DNA of 64,000 bases, from contig JBBQPZ010000001.1 in NCBI GenBank assembly GCA_038216655.1, positions 248,001 to 312,000 on the forward strand. The letters are read 5' to 3'. The notes beneath the pieces are model-generated. The model saw only the letters and a list, made by a program, of their open reading frames with translations. It had not been told where the DNA came from and ran no database searches. Below are positions 51,653 to 59,472 of this stretch, one piece after another. Positions within the stretch are counted from its first letter, which is position 1; every line of letters starts with the position of its first letter. The DNA comes from JAFDWR01 sp038216655 (GTDB lineage: Bacteria; Armatimonadota; Fimbriimonadia; Fimbriimonadales; Fimbriimonadaceae). The position numbers and the translations under genes are program-made.

Positions 51653-51728
51653 TGGTGGGCCTGGGGGGGTTCGAACCCCCGACCATGCGGTTATGAGCCG
51701 CGTGCTCTTACCACTGAGCTACAGGCCC
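51653..51728 (-). tRNA. tRNA with CAU anticodon (Met or Ile2)
   Basis: The minus strand folds as a full tRNA: acceptor GGGCCTG with CAGGCCC, D-arm GCTC...GAGC, anticodon arm GCGG-CTCATAA-CCGC giving CAU, T-arm GGGGG-TTCGAAC-CCCC, discriminator A and an encoded CCA. It could be elongator tRNA-Met, or tRNA-Ile2 whose C34 becomes lysidine. It is not an initiator, because the anticodon stem lacks three consecutive G-C pairs of the initiator type and the acceptor end is fully paired. Confidence 0.95.
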
Positions 51729-51748
51729 GAGCGTTTTCGCGATCTTAC

Positions 51749-52504
51749 CTAGTCGTGCTTCTTCCTCGAATCCACGACCGGATGCCCGGTTGGTGCCGCG
51801 ATATCGAAAAACCCCTTCGGCACCTTCAGCTTATGAACTTGCAGTATCTGTCTCGTCATCGGGTCTTTAGGTTCCGGAAAGTCCTCGGGATCAGCCTTGT
51901 GCATCTCCTGCAGGAATGGCAAGTTGTCGAACTGAAAACCCTCCAGCTCCAAGGTGCGCCCCGGCAAGTAGAACGCCAGCACCGTGCCAAAACCCGAGGT
52001 CTTAAACTGCACTGCCTTGTACGGGGCCGTAACGGGCACTTCCACGATTGCTGAGTCTTTCTCAACTAGCGTCGAAAGGAAGCCCGCTCCCCCAAGGAAG
52101 TACCAAAACGGAGATGCATAGGATCCTCGGGGCGCCAAGGATTCATCAATCGAGAAAATCGGCTTCCCTGCGTCCTTGATCTCGATTGGGGCCCAATCGT
52201 TGAACGAGTCGTGAAGGACGCTCTTACCGTCCGAAACAAACGCCGCCTGACCTCCCCACGTGTCGGCAAAGGACAGCCGGTAGACCGTCGAGGACTTCAA
52301 CGAGGCCTCCATCGGCATCGACCAAACCATCTGGCCCTGATCGTCCTTCGATTCGATCATCAGGTCGATCTCAAGCTCCTTGACCACCGCGCATTCGTCC
52401 ATAAGGCGCTTCAAGATCGGCTCGGCACTTCGATCCACCGGAACCAAAGCAGTCGCCTTCTCAGGCGGTGCGATCAGCACCAAAAAGGCGAGCACGGAGA
52501 TCAT
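51749..52504 (-). CDS. Exported LolA/DUF2092-like protein
   Basis: A 251-aa product with a short N-terminal hydrophobic signal. The body has the strand order seen in LolA-like and DUF2092 proteins: ELEIDLMIESKDDQGQMVW, then SSTVYRLSFADTWGGQAAFVSDGKSV (a reading of substrate strands), then GFFDIAAPTGHPV at the end. Such proteins carry lipids or lipoproteins through the periplasm. Similarity is judged by pattern only. It is divergent from the acyl-CoA dehydrogenase gene. Confidence 0.65.
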   Translation of the reverse strand: MISVLAFLVLIAPPEKATALVPVDRSAEPILKRLMDECAVVKELEIDLMIESKDDQGQMVWSMPMEASLKSSTVYRLSFADTWGGQAAFVSDGKSVLHDSFNDWAPIEIKDAGKPIFSIDESLAPRGSYASPFWYFLGGAGFLSTLVEKDSAIVEVPVTAPYKAVQFKTSGFGTVLAFYLPGRTLELEGFQFDNLPFLQEMHKADPEDFPEPKDPMTRQILQVHKLKVPKGFFDIAAPTGHPVVDSRKKHD

Positions 52505-52565
52505 TCACAGAACGTACCCGGCGAGCATTCATAATGTTCAGACGACATCGACGTCGAGCCCCCTA

Positions 52566-54146
52566 ATGTCCATCGAAACGACCTCTCCCAACGTAGGGTG
52601 TGGCTTCTTTGCCGCCACGCCAAACCGTATCTTCACCCCAGAGGACTTCACCTCCGACGATCGGATGATGATCGAAACCGCCGAGCAGTTCAGCCGCAAA
52701 GAGGTCATGCCGATTCTTGAGCGTCTGGACCAACAGGAAGAGGGTCTCATGCCCGGTCTCATTCACAAAGCGGGGGAACTGGGCCTGTGCGGAGTCGACT
52801 CCCCGGAGCAATTCGGCGGCCTCGGACTCGGCAAGAACCTGGCCGCCAGGATCCTCGAATTCATGTCGCTGAATGCCTCGTTCAGCGTCACGTACGGCAT
52901 CACCAGCGGCATCAGCCAGGTCGGCCTCTCCCTCTTCGGCAACGACGCCCAGAAGGCGCAGTATCTTCCCCACCTCACCAGCGGCGAGTGGATCGGTGCC
53001 TATGCGCTCAGCGAACCCAACTCGGGCTCGGACGCCCTCTCCGCGACCACGCGCGCTGAGAAGAGAGGCAATAAGTGGGTCCTCACCGGTACTAAGATGT
53101 GGATCTCGAATGCGAAGTGGGCCGACCTCTTCCTCGTCATGGCCAAGATCGACGGCCAGCGCTTCTCCGCGTTCCTCGTTGAGCGAAATCACCCCGGCGT
53201 GAGCATCTCCCGCGAAGAACACAAGATGGGACTGAAGGGCTCCTCCACCGCCCGCCTCATCCTCGAAGACGCCGAGATCCCCCTCGAAAACCTCCTGTAC
53301 GAAGAGGGTCTCGGCCACCACGTGGCCTTCAATGCCCTCAACATCGGGCGATTCAAGCTCAGCTCAATGTCCATGGGTCCTGCGCGCGACGCCATCGGGC
53401 TCGCCGCCGGCTACGCGCTCGACCGGAAGCAATTCAACCGCCCAATCGCGGACTTCGGCCTCATCCGCCAGAAATTTGCCCGAATGCTCGCGCTCTACTT
53501 CGCCGCCGAGTCGATGACCTATCGCACCGGCGCGATGATCGATGACGCTTTCGCTCGGCATGGCGGCACCGTGGCCGGCAACCGAAGAGCCGCCGAGGAA
53601 TTCGCCGTCGAATGCAGCGCCTGCAAGGTCTTCTCGACCGAAGCCGAAGCGGCGATCGTCGACGATGCCATCCAGGTTTACGGCGGCTACGGATTCACAG
53701 AGGAATTCCCCATCGCCCGCCACTACCGTGACGCCCGCGTCAGCCGAATCTACGAAGGCACCAACGAAATCAACCGTCTCTTCATGGCCGACCGCTTGCT
53801 CCGTAAGGTGAACGACGGCACCGCAACCCTAACCCCCGCCGGTGACTCCTACGTTTCCGAACTAGCGGGCCGCGCCCTCGCCACCGCTCCTAAGGACCAG
53901 ATCCGCATCGGTGCCTCATCAGACTTGCTAATGCTCTCCTACGCTGAGCAGTCCGCCCGGCTACGAGCCAACCAGGTGGGTGGAATAGCCGGGTTGGCCT
54001 ACGCCCTGTTTTCGAACTGGGTCAACGTTCGCGCGGCGGAGGCCTTCGCTATCGTCACCGATCAGGCGGTCTCTCTTCCGCAACCCAAGCACATCGAGTG
54101 GGACTCGCTCGCTGAAGCCGCCTACGATCGAAAAGGCCCCATCTAG
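52566..54146 (+). CDS. Acyl-CoA dehydrogenase
   Basis: An FAD enzyme for the first step of fatty-acid or branched-chain acyl-CoA oxidation, 526 aa. The family signatures are YALSEPNSGSDALSATT near 145-161, WISNAKWADLFLVMAK, QFNRPIADFGLIRQKFA near 287-303, and the end motif QVYGGYGFTEEFPIARHYRD followed by RISRIYEGTNEI-type sequence near 400. About 100 extra C-terminal residues make it longer than the 380-aa type, closer to the very-long-chain type. The ATG at 52566 is preferred; the frame is open to 52380 without homology. No electron-transfer flavoprotein gene is nearby. Confidence 0.93.
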   Translation: MSIETTSPNVGCGFFAATPNRIFTPEDFTSDDRMMIETAEQFSRKEVMPILERLDQQEEGLMPGLIHKAGELGLCGVDSPEQFGGLGLGKNLAARILEFMSLNASFSVTYGITSGISQVGLSLFGNDAQKAQYLPHLTSGEWIGAYALSEPNSGSDALSATTRAEKRGNKWVLTGTKMWISNAKWADLFLVMAKIDGQRFSAFLVERNHPGVSISREEHKMGLKGSSTARLILEDAEIPLENLLYEEGLGHHVAFNALNIGRFKLSSMSMGPARDAIGLAAGYALDRKQFNRPIADFGLIRQKFARMLALYFAAESMTYRTGAMIDDAFARHGGTVAGNRRAAEEFAVECSACKVFSTEAEAAIVDDAIQVYGGYGFTEEFPIARHYRDARVSRIYEGTNEINRLFMADRLLRKVNDGTATLTPAGDSYVSELAGRALATAPKDQIRIGASSDLLMLSYAEQSARLRANQVGGIAGLAYALFSNWVNVRAAEAFAIVTDQAVSLPQPKHIEWDSLAEAAYDRKGPI

Positions 54147-54171
54147 CGGCATAACGCCTTAAACTGGCGTT

Positions 54172-54756
54172 ATGCAATCCCTGAATCGGACGTTTCTCGG
54201 CTTCCGCCCCCCACAGGCGTTGATCGACCAAATTCAAGAGACTCTCCTCCTGGTAAGGCGGAAACCCGGGGTAAGCGACGTCCGGTGGAATGCACCTTCC
54301 GAACTCATCGTGACGCTGGTGCCGCTCGGAGAGCTTTCCCCCGGCACGATCGCACGCGTCGCGAGCGTGGTCGAATCGGTCTGCTCCGCCTCTCCGCGAA
54401 TGACGATCACCGTAGATGGATTCTCCGGCTTGCCCAACATGATCCAGCCACGATATCTCGTCGCGACGTTGGGTGGCGACATCGAGTGGCTGACCAGCCT
54501 TTCCGCACGCCTCGACTCCGCGGTTGGCAACCTCATCCCGCCTCGCGACTTCCGAGCCTTCCAACCTCATATCACGCTCGGACGCCTCAAGACGGAATCC
54601 GAGCCCAACCGCGTTGCCCTCGGTCGGGCGATCAAGCTCGCCGCGGTACCTCCGATGGGCACGATCCCGGTCGAGGCGATCGAACTCCTGGTTTCGACCG
54701 CGAGCACGGCGGGAATCGGCTACTCGGGGGTCAACCGCTTTCTCCTCGCAACCTGA
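54172..54756 (+). CDS. ThpR/LigT-like 2H phosphoesterase with one motif lost
   Basis: A 194-aa protein of the RNA 2',3'-cyclic phosphodiesterase (2'-5' ligase-like) family. The start LNRTFLGFRPPQALIDQI and the second HxT motif PHITLGR (His133, Thr135) fit. In the first motif, where the family has H-x-T, this protein has I46-V-T48 in ELIVTLVPLGE, so one of the two catalytic histidines is missing. Activity is therefore doubtful. It starts 25 bases after the acyl-CoA dehydrogenase. Confidence 0.83.
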   Translation: MQSLNRTFLGFRPPQALIDQIQETLLLVRRKPGVSDVRWNAPSELIVTLVPLGELSPGTIARVASVVESVCSASPRMTITVDGFSGLPNMIQPRYLVATLGGDIEWLTSLSARLDSAVGNLIPPRDFRAFQPHITLGRLKTESEPNRVALGRAIKLAAVPPMGTIPVEAIELLVSTASTAGIGYSGVNRFLLAT

Positions 54757-54877
54757 GGTAGGAAATTGGGACAGGCACAAAACCACCACTTTAGGTGTAG
54801 GATCAATTAGGGCCGACCTTGACCGGCGTCCGCGCCGATTGGGGCCGACTTGATCTCACCCAACGGAGGGCCCAAAA

Positions 54878-56950
54878 GTGAAGCAGTATCCTGCTGACAA
54901 GATTAGAAACGTGGCCATTGTAGGTCACGGCGGTTCGGGCAAGACGATGCTCGTCGAGCATCTGCTCTATACCGCCGGCGCCATCGAACGTGTAGGATCG
55001 GTCGACGGTGGAAACACCCAGAGCGACTTCGATCCGCTCGAAATTCGTCGAAAGATCTCCCTGAGCGCAACTATCGTTCCGTGCGAATGGCACGGTTGCA
55101 AGATCAACCTCATCGACGTCCCCGGTTATCCCGACTTCATCGGCGACCTGCACGGCGTAGCCCGCGTGGTCGAGTCGATGATCATCGTGACCGAAGCGAA
55201 GCGCGACCTCGACGTCGGCTTCGACCTCGCCATGGAAGTTGCCGAAGAACACGGCCTCGCCGTATGTATTTTCGTGAACAAACTCGAACGCGATAACGCA
55301 GATTTTGAAGGGTTGATGGAGACTCTCCACTCCCGCTACGGCCGCAAGGTTGTCGATGTTCAGATTCCGATCGGTCACCAGGCCGCTTTCTCTGGGGTCC
55401 TCGACCTTCTCAACATGAAGGTCTACAAGGGCAAGGACCGCGGCGTCGAGTTTGAAGACGTCCCCACCGGATATGCCGAGGAAGCAAACCGGCTCCGCGA
55501 CAAGGCGATGGACGCCGCCGCCGAAGGCGACGACGAACTTGCAATCAAGTACCTCGACGGCACCGAGCTCACCACCGAGGAGATTGAGCACGGTCTCCTC
55601 ATGGGGATCGAGAGCGGAAAGGTCATTCCCGTCATGGTCGGCTCCGCATTCAGCGGCATCGGCGTGGCGACATTACTCGACCGCATCTGCGCCGAGCTTC
55701 CCTCCCCCGTCGATGTTCCGAAGAAGTTCGACGATCGGGAGTTGAAGGCCGACCCGAACGGTCCTCTCGCCGCGTTCGTCTTCAAGACGACCGCCGACCC
55801 CTACGTTGGAAAGATCAACTTCGTGCGGGTGTTCAGCGGAACGCTGACTAACGACATGCACGTGCTGAACGCCAACCAGGACAAGGACGAGCGCCTTCAC
55901 GGCATCTTTTATCCCCACGGTAAAGGCCAGGAAGCGGCAATCCAAGTCTCCGCCGGTGACATCTGCGCGATCGCCAAACTCGCGCACACCCATACCGGCG
56001 AGACACTGACAACCGTAAAGGACAAAGTCCAACTTCCCACGATCGACTTCCCCGAGCCGATCTATCGCGTCGCCATCGTGCCGAATACCAAGGCGGACGA
56101 AGACAAACTTGGCACCGCGCTTCAGCGGCTCCTAGAAGAGGACGCCACGTTCCGGTATCACCGCGATCCCGGAACCCACCAGGAAATCCTCCAGGGAATG
56201 GGTGATATTCACGTGGATTCGATCATCGAGAAGATGAAGGCGAAGTTCGGCGTCGCCGTGACCGTCACCGACGCGAAGATTCCCTACCGCGAGACCGTTC
56301 GCTCCAACGCGAAAGCTCAAGGCAGGCACAAGCGCCAGACCGGTGGCAAAGGACAGTTCGGCGATTGCTGGATCGAAGTCTCCCCCCTCACCCGAGGCGA
56401 AGGATTCGCGTTCGACAATAAAGTTGTCGGCGGTTCGATCCCGAAGAACTTCATTCCTGCCATTGAGAAGGGAATCCGCGAAGCCTGCGAACGCGGGCTC
56501 GTCGCCGGATACCCGGTCGTCGACTTCAAGGCCACCGTCTACGACGGCAGCTACCACGACGTCGACTCAAGCGAAATGGCCTTCAAGACGGCCGGAGCGC
56601 TCGCGCTTCACGCCGCCGCCGAGAAGGCCGGGGTGAACATCCTTGAGCCGGTACTGGACGTCCAGGTGGATGTGCCCGACGAGTGCGTCGGTGACGTCGT
56701 CGGCGACCTCAACGGTCGACGCGGGCGACTCCAAGGCATGGATCCTCTCGCCCCCGGCAAAACCCGGGTTCGGGCAACGGTTCCGATGGCCACGATGGGA
56801 CGTTACGCCCTCGACCTACGTTCCTTCACCAAGGGCCGAGGTCGCTTCCGTCAGGAGGTCTCGCACTACGAGGAACTGCCCGCCCCGGAGCAGCAGGCTC
56901 TGGTCACCGAGTACCAGAAGGTCAAAGCCGCTCACGAGTCTGACCACTAG
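54878..56950 (+). CDS. Elongation factor G-like translational GTPase
   Basis: A 690-aa EF-G paralogue with all five domains in order. The P-loop is GHGGSGKT (residues 16-23; EF-G has GHxDAGKT). The G3 motif is DVPGYPDF (80-87), where canonical EF-G has DTPGHVDF, so the catalytic His is replaced by Tyr84. NKLERD is the G4 motif. The effector loop carries a shortened switch I (RKISLSATIV). This fits the FusA2/EF-G-like clade. GTG 54878 follows GGAGG by eight bases. Its cellular role, stress or recycling, is unknown; the main fusA should be elsewhere. Confidence 0.92.
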   Translation: MKQYPADKIRNVAIVGHGGSGKTMLVEHLLYTAGAIERVGSVDGGNTQSDFDPLEIRRKISLSATIVPCEWHGCKINLIDVPGYPDFIGDLHGVARVVESMIIVTEAKRDLDVGFDLAMEVAEEHGLAVCIFVNKLERDNADFEGLMETLHSRYGRKVVDVQIPIGHQAAFSGVLDLLNMKVYKGKDRGVEFEDVPTGYAEEANRLRDKAMDAAAEGDDELAIKYLDGTELTTEEIEHGLLMGIESGKVIPVMVGSAFSGIGVATLLDRICAELPSPVDVPKKFDDRELKADPNGPLAAFVFKTTADPYVGKINFVRVFSGTLTNDMHVLNANQDKDERLHGIFYPHGKGQEAAIQVSAGDICAIAKLAHTHTGETLTTVKDKVQLPTIDFPEPIYRVAIVPNTKADEDKLGTALQRLLEEDATFRYHRDPGTHQEILQGMGDIHVDSIIEKMKAKFGVAVTVTDAKIPYRETVRSNAKAQGRHKRQTGGKGQFGDCWIEVSPLTRGEGFAFDNKVVGGSIPKNFIPAIEKGIREACERGLVAGYPVVDFKATVYDGSYHDVDSSEMAFKTAGALALHAAAEKAGVNILEPVLDVQVDVPDECVGDVVGDLNGRRGRLQGMDPLAPGKTRVRATVPMATMGRYALDLRSFTKGRGRFRQEVSHYEELPAPEQQALVTEYQKVKAAHESDH

Positions 56951-57023
56951 ACGCGAACTCTCCCCTTCCTTTTGCGGCGATGGATTGTGCGCCGGAAGAG
57001 GAAGGGGTTGGGGGATGGAGATT

Positions 57024-57043
57024 CTGCGCGGATCTCCGCGCAG
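57024..57043. terminator. Hairpin between convergent genes
   Basis: CTGCGCGGA and TCCGCGCAG pair perfectly over nine bases with a two-base gap, 74 bases after the EF-G-like gene and 53 before the end of the convergent HDOD gene. There is no T-tract. Confidence 0.5.
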
Positions 57044-57095
57044 CAACCATACCGGAACAAGATCACTCGTCATGCCGACCGGAGCCACTGCCGCC

Positions 57096-57959
57096 CTAGG
57101 CCGCCAGCGGCATCGCGGCCAATGTCTCTTCGGCCTTAGTGACTTCGGCGATCACCACGCGCTTGATTACGTCAATCTGCTCGGAGGAAAGGTCGAGATG
57201 ATCGACAATCGAGCCGGGAATTTCCGGGTTCTCGTGTTCGAGGGGTCCGCCGTACCCGCACTTATGCGCGATCACATCGCCAGCAACGACCATCGCGGTG
57301 TCCTCGAAGAACTCGTCGTACTTCTCAACGTCGTGGTGCCGCATCATCGCGCTGCGAAGTTGCGGCGGGAAGCCCCAAGCCTGGGCGAGAACCCCGCCGA
57401 CCATGCAGTGGTTGAACCCGAGGATCACCAGCTCAGCATCGTGTAGGTTCATCCTGGTGTCGAAGGCATACTGGATCGCTTGATCGAGAGCGTCCGGGCA
57501 GAATCGATCCATCACGAGTAACCCGAGGTCGTGCAAAAGCCCGGCATCGTACAGTTCGTCCGACCGCTCGGATTGGCGCATCTTCGCTAAGATCCGCGTG
57601 GCGACCCCAGCCGCGAAGGAGTGCTGCCAGAACTTGTATTTGTCCAAGAGGGCGGAATGGGGACGCGAAACGATCGCCTGCTGGTAGGCGACGCCAATGA
57701 CGAGGGAACGGAGTTGATTCACGCCTAGCGCCGAAAGGGCACGAGTCACCGAAGTGCAACCCGTCAATCCATGGAAGGGTGAGTTGGCAACGCGCAGAAT
57801 TTTCGCCGTCACGGCGGGATCGAGGAGGACAATCCCCTCGAGCATCTTTGACGAGACGCTGCTCCGATCCACAAGCGTTAGAATCTGGCTCACCAGTTGT
57901 GGGACCACCGGTAAGTTTTCGCTTCTGGCGATCTTGATCTCCAGGCTTTTTAGGTCCAC
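57096..57959 (-). CDS. HDOD-domain signalling protein
   Basis: A 287-aa protein made of one HDOD domain (about 10-215), an HD-related fold that has lost the phosphohydrolase metal site. Marker segments are LPVVPQLVSQILTLVD, LLDPAVTAKILRVANSPF near 46-63 and ALSALGVNQLRSLVIGVA near 74-91. LLHDLGLLVMD and FNHCMVGGVLA lie further on. HDOD proteins act in regulation of motility, competence and c-di-GMP-linked processes. The partner is unknown. It is divergent from dnaJ. Confidence 0.9.
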   Translation of the reverse strand: MDLKSLEIKIARSENLPVVPQLVSQILTLVDRSSVSSKMLEGIVLLDPAVTAKILRVANSPFHGLTGCTSVTRALSALGVNQLRSLVIGVAYQQAIVSRPHSALLDKYKFWQHSFAAGVATRILAKMRQSERSDELYDAGLLHDLGLLVMDRFCPDALDQAIQYAFDTRMNLHDAELVILGFNHCMVGGVLAQAWGFPPQLRSAMMRHHDVEKYDEFFEDTAMVVAGDVIAHKCGYGGPLEHENPEIPGSIVDHLDLSSEQIDVIKRVVIAEVTKAEETLAAMPLAA

Positions 57960-58029
57960 CCTTCCAATATTGGTGAACTCGGCCCTATCGGATATCCGTA
58001 TTCATGCGTGGAAGAAACCATTCGCCCCA

Positions 58030-58050
58030 CTTGAGCGTTATATACTCATG
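58030..58050 (+). promoter_or_regulatory. HAIR-like HspR operator upstream of dnaJ
   Basis: CTTGAGC-7-ACTCATG matches the HspR-associated inverted repeat CTTGAGT-N7-ACTCAAG at 12 of 14 positions. A further TTGAGTCACTCAG lies at 58054-58066. A TATACT hexamer (58041-58046) overlaps the right half, so bound HspR would block a promoter there. The downstream operon encodes HspR, which predicts autoregulation. Confidence 0.75.
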
Positions 58051-58070
58051 TAGTTGAGTCACTCAGTGTT

Positions 58071-59012
58071 ATGGCAAAGGATTTCTATTCAGTTCTAGGC
58101 GTCGGTCGGTCCGCGGATGCGAAAGAGATCAAGGCGGCCTACCGCAAGCTCGCTCGAAAGTATCATCCCGACGTCAATCGCAACGACAAGACCGCCGAAG
58201 CTAAGTTCAAGGAAGTCAGCGAAGCCCACGACACCCTGAGCGATCCCGAAAAGCGGAAGATGTACGACCAGTTTGGTCCCAACTACCAGCAGGTCCAACC
58301 CGGCAGCGGAGTCAACTTCAACCAGGACTTCATGGGCGGCGGAGGCGGCGGCTTCTCGATGGAGGACATTTTCAAGGGCTTCATGGGCGGCGATCACGAT
58401 GTCCAAGGTGCGGGTCGAGGACGCGTGCGCTTCGCTCACCAAGAAACCGCGGAGGCTCGGGACGTCGAGAAGACGATCGAAATCCCGCTTGAAGAGATCG
58501 AGCGAGGTACGAAGCGATCGCTGACATACCAGACGATGGACGCCAACCGCGTCCGCGACGGAATCGCGTCCGTGCCGACCACCAAAAAGGTCGAGATTGA
58601 CATCCCCTCCGGCACTCCAGATGGCGGCAAGATCGCCGTGCGTGGCAAGGGAGCGATGGGCGTCGGCGGTAAGACCGGCGACCTGTACGTCACCGTCCGC
58701 TGGGGGACTCATCCCCAATTTCGCGCCAAAGACGGAGCGGTGGACGTTGATCTTCCCGTCCCCTTTCACATCGCCGCGCTTGGAGGCGAAATCAAGGTTC
58801 CCACCTTACGAAAGCCGTTGACCATGACGATTCCTGCGGGAACCCAAAGCGGCCAGCGATTCCGTCTCCCCAAACAAGGAATCGCCAAACTTGACGGCAC
58901 TCGAACTGACCTCTTCGCCGTTGTCAAGATCACCGTACCGAAGACTCTGACCGAAGAGCAAAAGAAGGTGATTCAACGCCTCGCCGAGCTTGAACCGAAG
59001 GTGACCGCGTGA
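58071..59012 (+). CDS. DnaJ/CbpA-type co-chaperone
   Basis: A 313-aa Hsp40 protein. The J domain (residues 4-70) contains HPD at 32-34 in KYHPDVN. A Gly-rich linker follows (GGGGGGFSMEDIFKGFMGG). The C-terminal substrate domains start near 130 (VEKTIEIPLEEIERGTKRSL) and show the VEIDIPSGTPDGGKI and DLYVTVRWGTHPQF strands. The zinc-finger domain of full DnaJ is absent, so it is the CbpA (type II) form. Only about 20 bases separate the operator from the ATG, and no Shine-Dalgarno is seen. hspR overlaps its end by four bases. Confidence 0.93.
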   Translation: MAKDFYSVLGVGRSADAKEIKAAYRKLARKYHPDVNRNDKTAEAKFKEVSEAHDTLSDPEKRKMYDQFGPNYQQVQPGSGVNFNQDFMGGGGGGFSMEDIFKGFMGGDHDVQGAGRGRVRFAHQETAEARDVEKTIEIPLEEIERGTKRSLTYQTMDANRVRDGIASVPTTKKVEIDIPSGTPDGGKIAVRGKGAMGVGGKTGDLYVTVRWGTHPQFRAKDGAVDVDLPVPFHIAALGGEIKVPTLRKPLTMTIPAGTQSGQRFRLPKQGIAKLDGTRTDLFAVVKITVPKTLTEEQKKVIQRLAELEPKVTA

Positions 59013-59413
59013 GGACCGAGAACCAGCCGGTCTACATGATCGGCGTCGCCGCCGTCCTTTGCAACGTCCATCCGCAGACGCTCCGTCAGTACGAGCGCCT
59101 CGGACTCGTCATCCCGTCACGGGTAGGGGCGAAGAACCGCCTGTACTCCGAGTCAGACATCCGTCGAGTGCGCCAAATTCAACGCCTGACCCAGGACATG
59201 GGGGTGAATCTCGCCGGAGTGGAGATCATCTTGCGCTTGATCGACGAGATGGAAGACGCCAAGCGCGAGATGGAAGCAAGCTTCCGCGAATACGTGGACG
59301 AGGCCGAGCGCCGGATTCAGTCCTTCATTGCGAACAGTAACATTCCGCTTCGTAAAGATCAGAATCTGCTGCCGGTACCAAATTTCCGAATTCGACCCAC
59401 CACCGAGGTGTAA
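59009..59413 (+). CDS. hspR: MerR-family heat-shock repressor HspR
   Basis: A 134-aa MerR-type regulator. The DNA-binding part reads YMIGVAAVLCNVHPQTLRQYERLGLVIPSR (given here in pieces: a winged helix at residues 9-40), then NRLYSESDIRRVRQIQRLTQDMGVNLAGVEIIL, typical of HspR. A coiled-coil-like dimer helix follows. HspR represses dnaK/dnaJ/clpB operons by binding HAIR sites, with DnaK as co-repressor in actinobacteria. The GTG start overlaps the dnaJ stop (GTGA). No dnaK or grpE is adjacent. Confidence 0.92.
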   Translation: MRTENQPVYMIGVAAVLCNVHPQTLRQYERLGLVIPSRVGAKNRLYSESDIRRVRQIQRLTQDMGVNLAGVEIILRLIDEMEDAKREMEASFREYVDEAERRIQSFIANSNIPLRKDQNLLPVPNFRIRPTTEV

Positions 59414-59472
59414 ATCGGCATGGCTGCATCGTCCCCTCCAACAATGTCGCACAAAGGACGATAATAGGCGCA

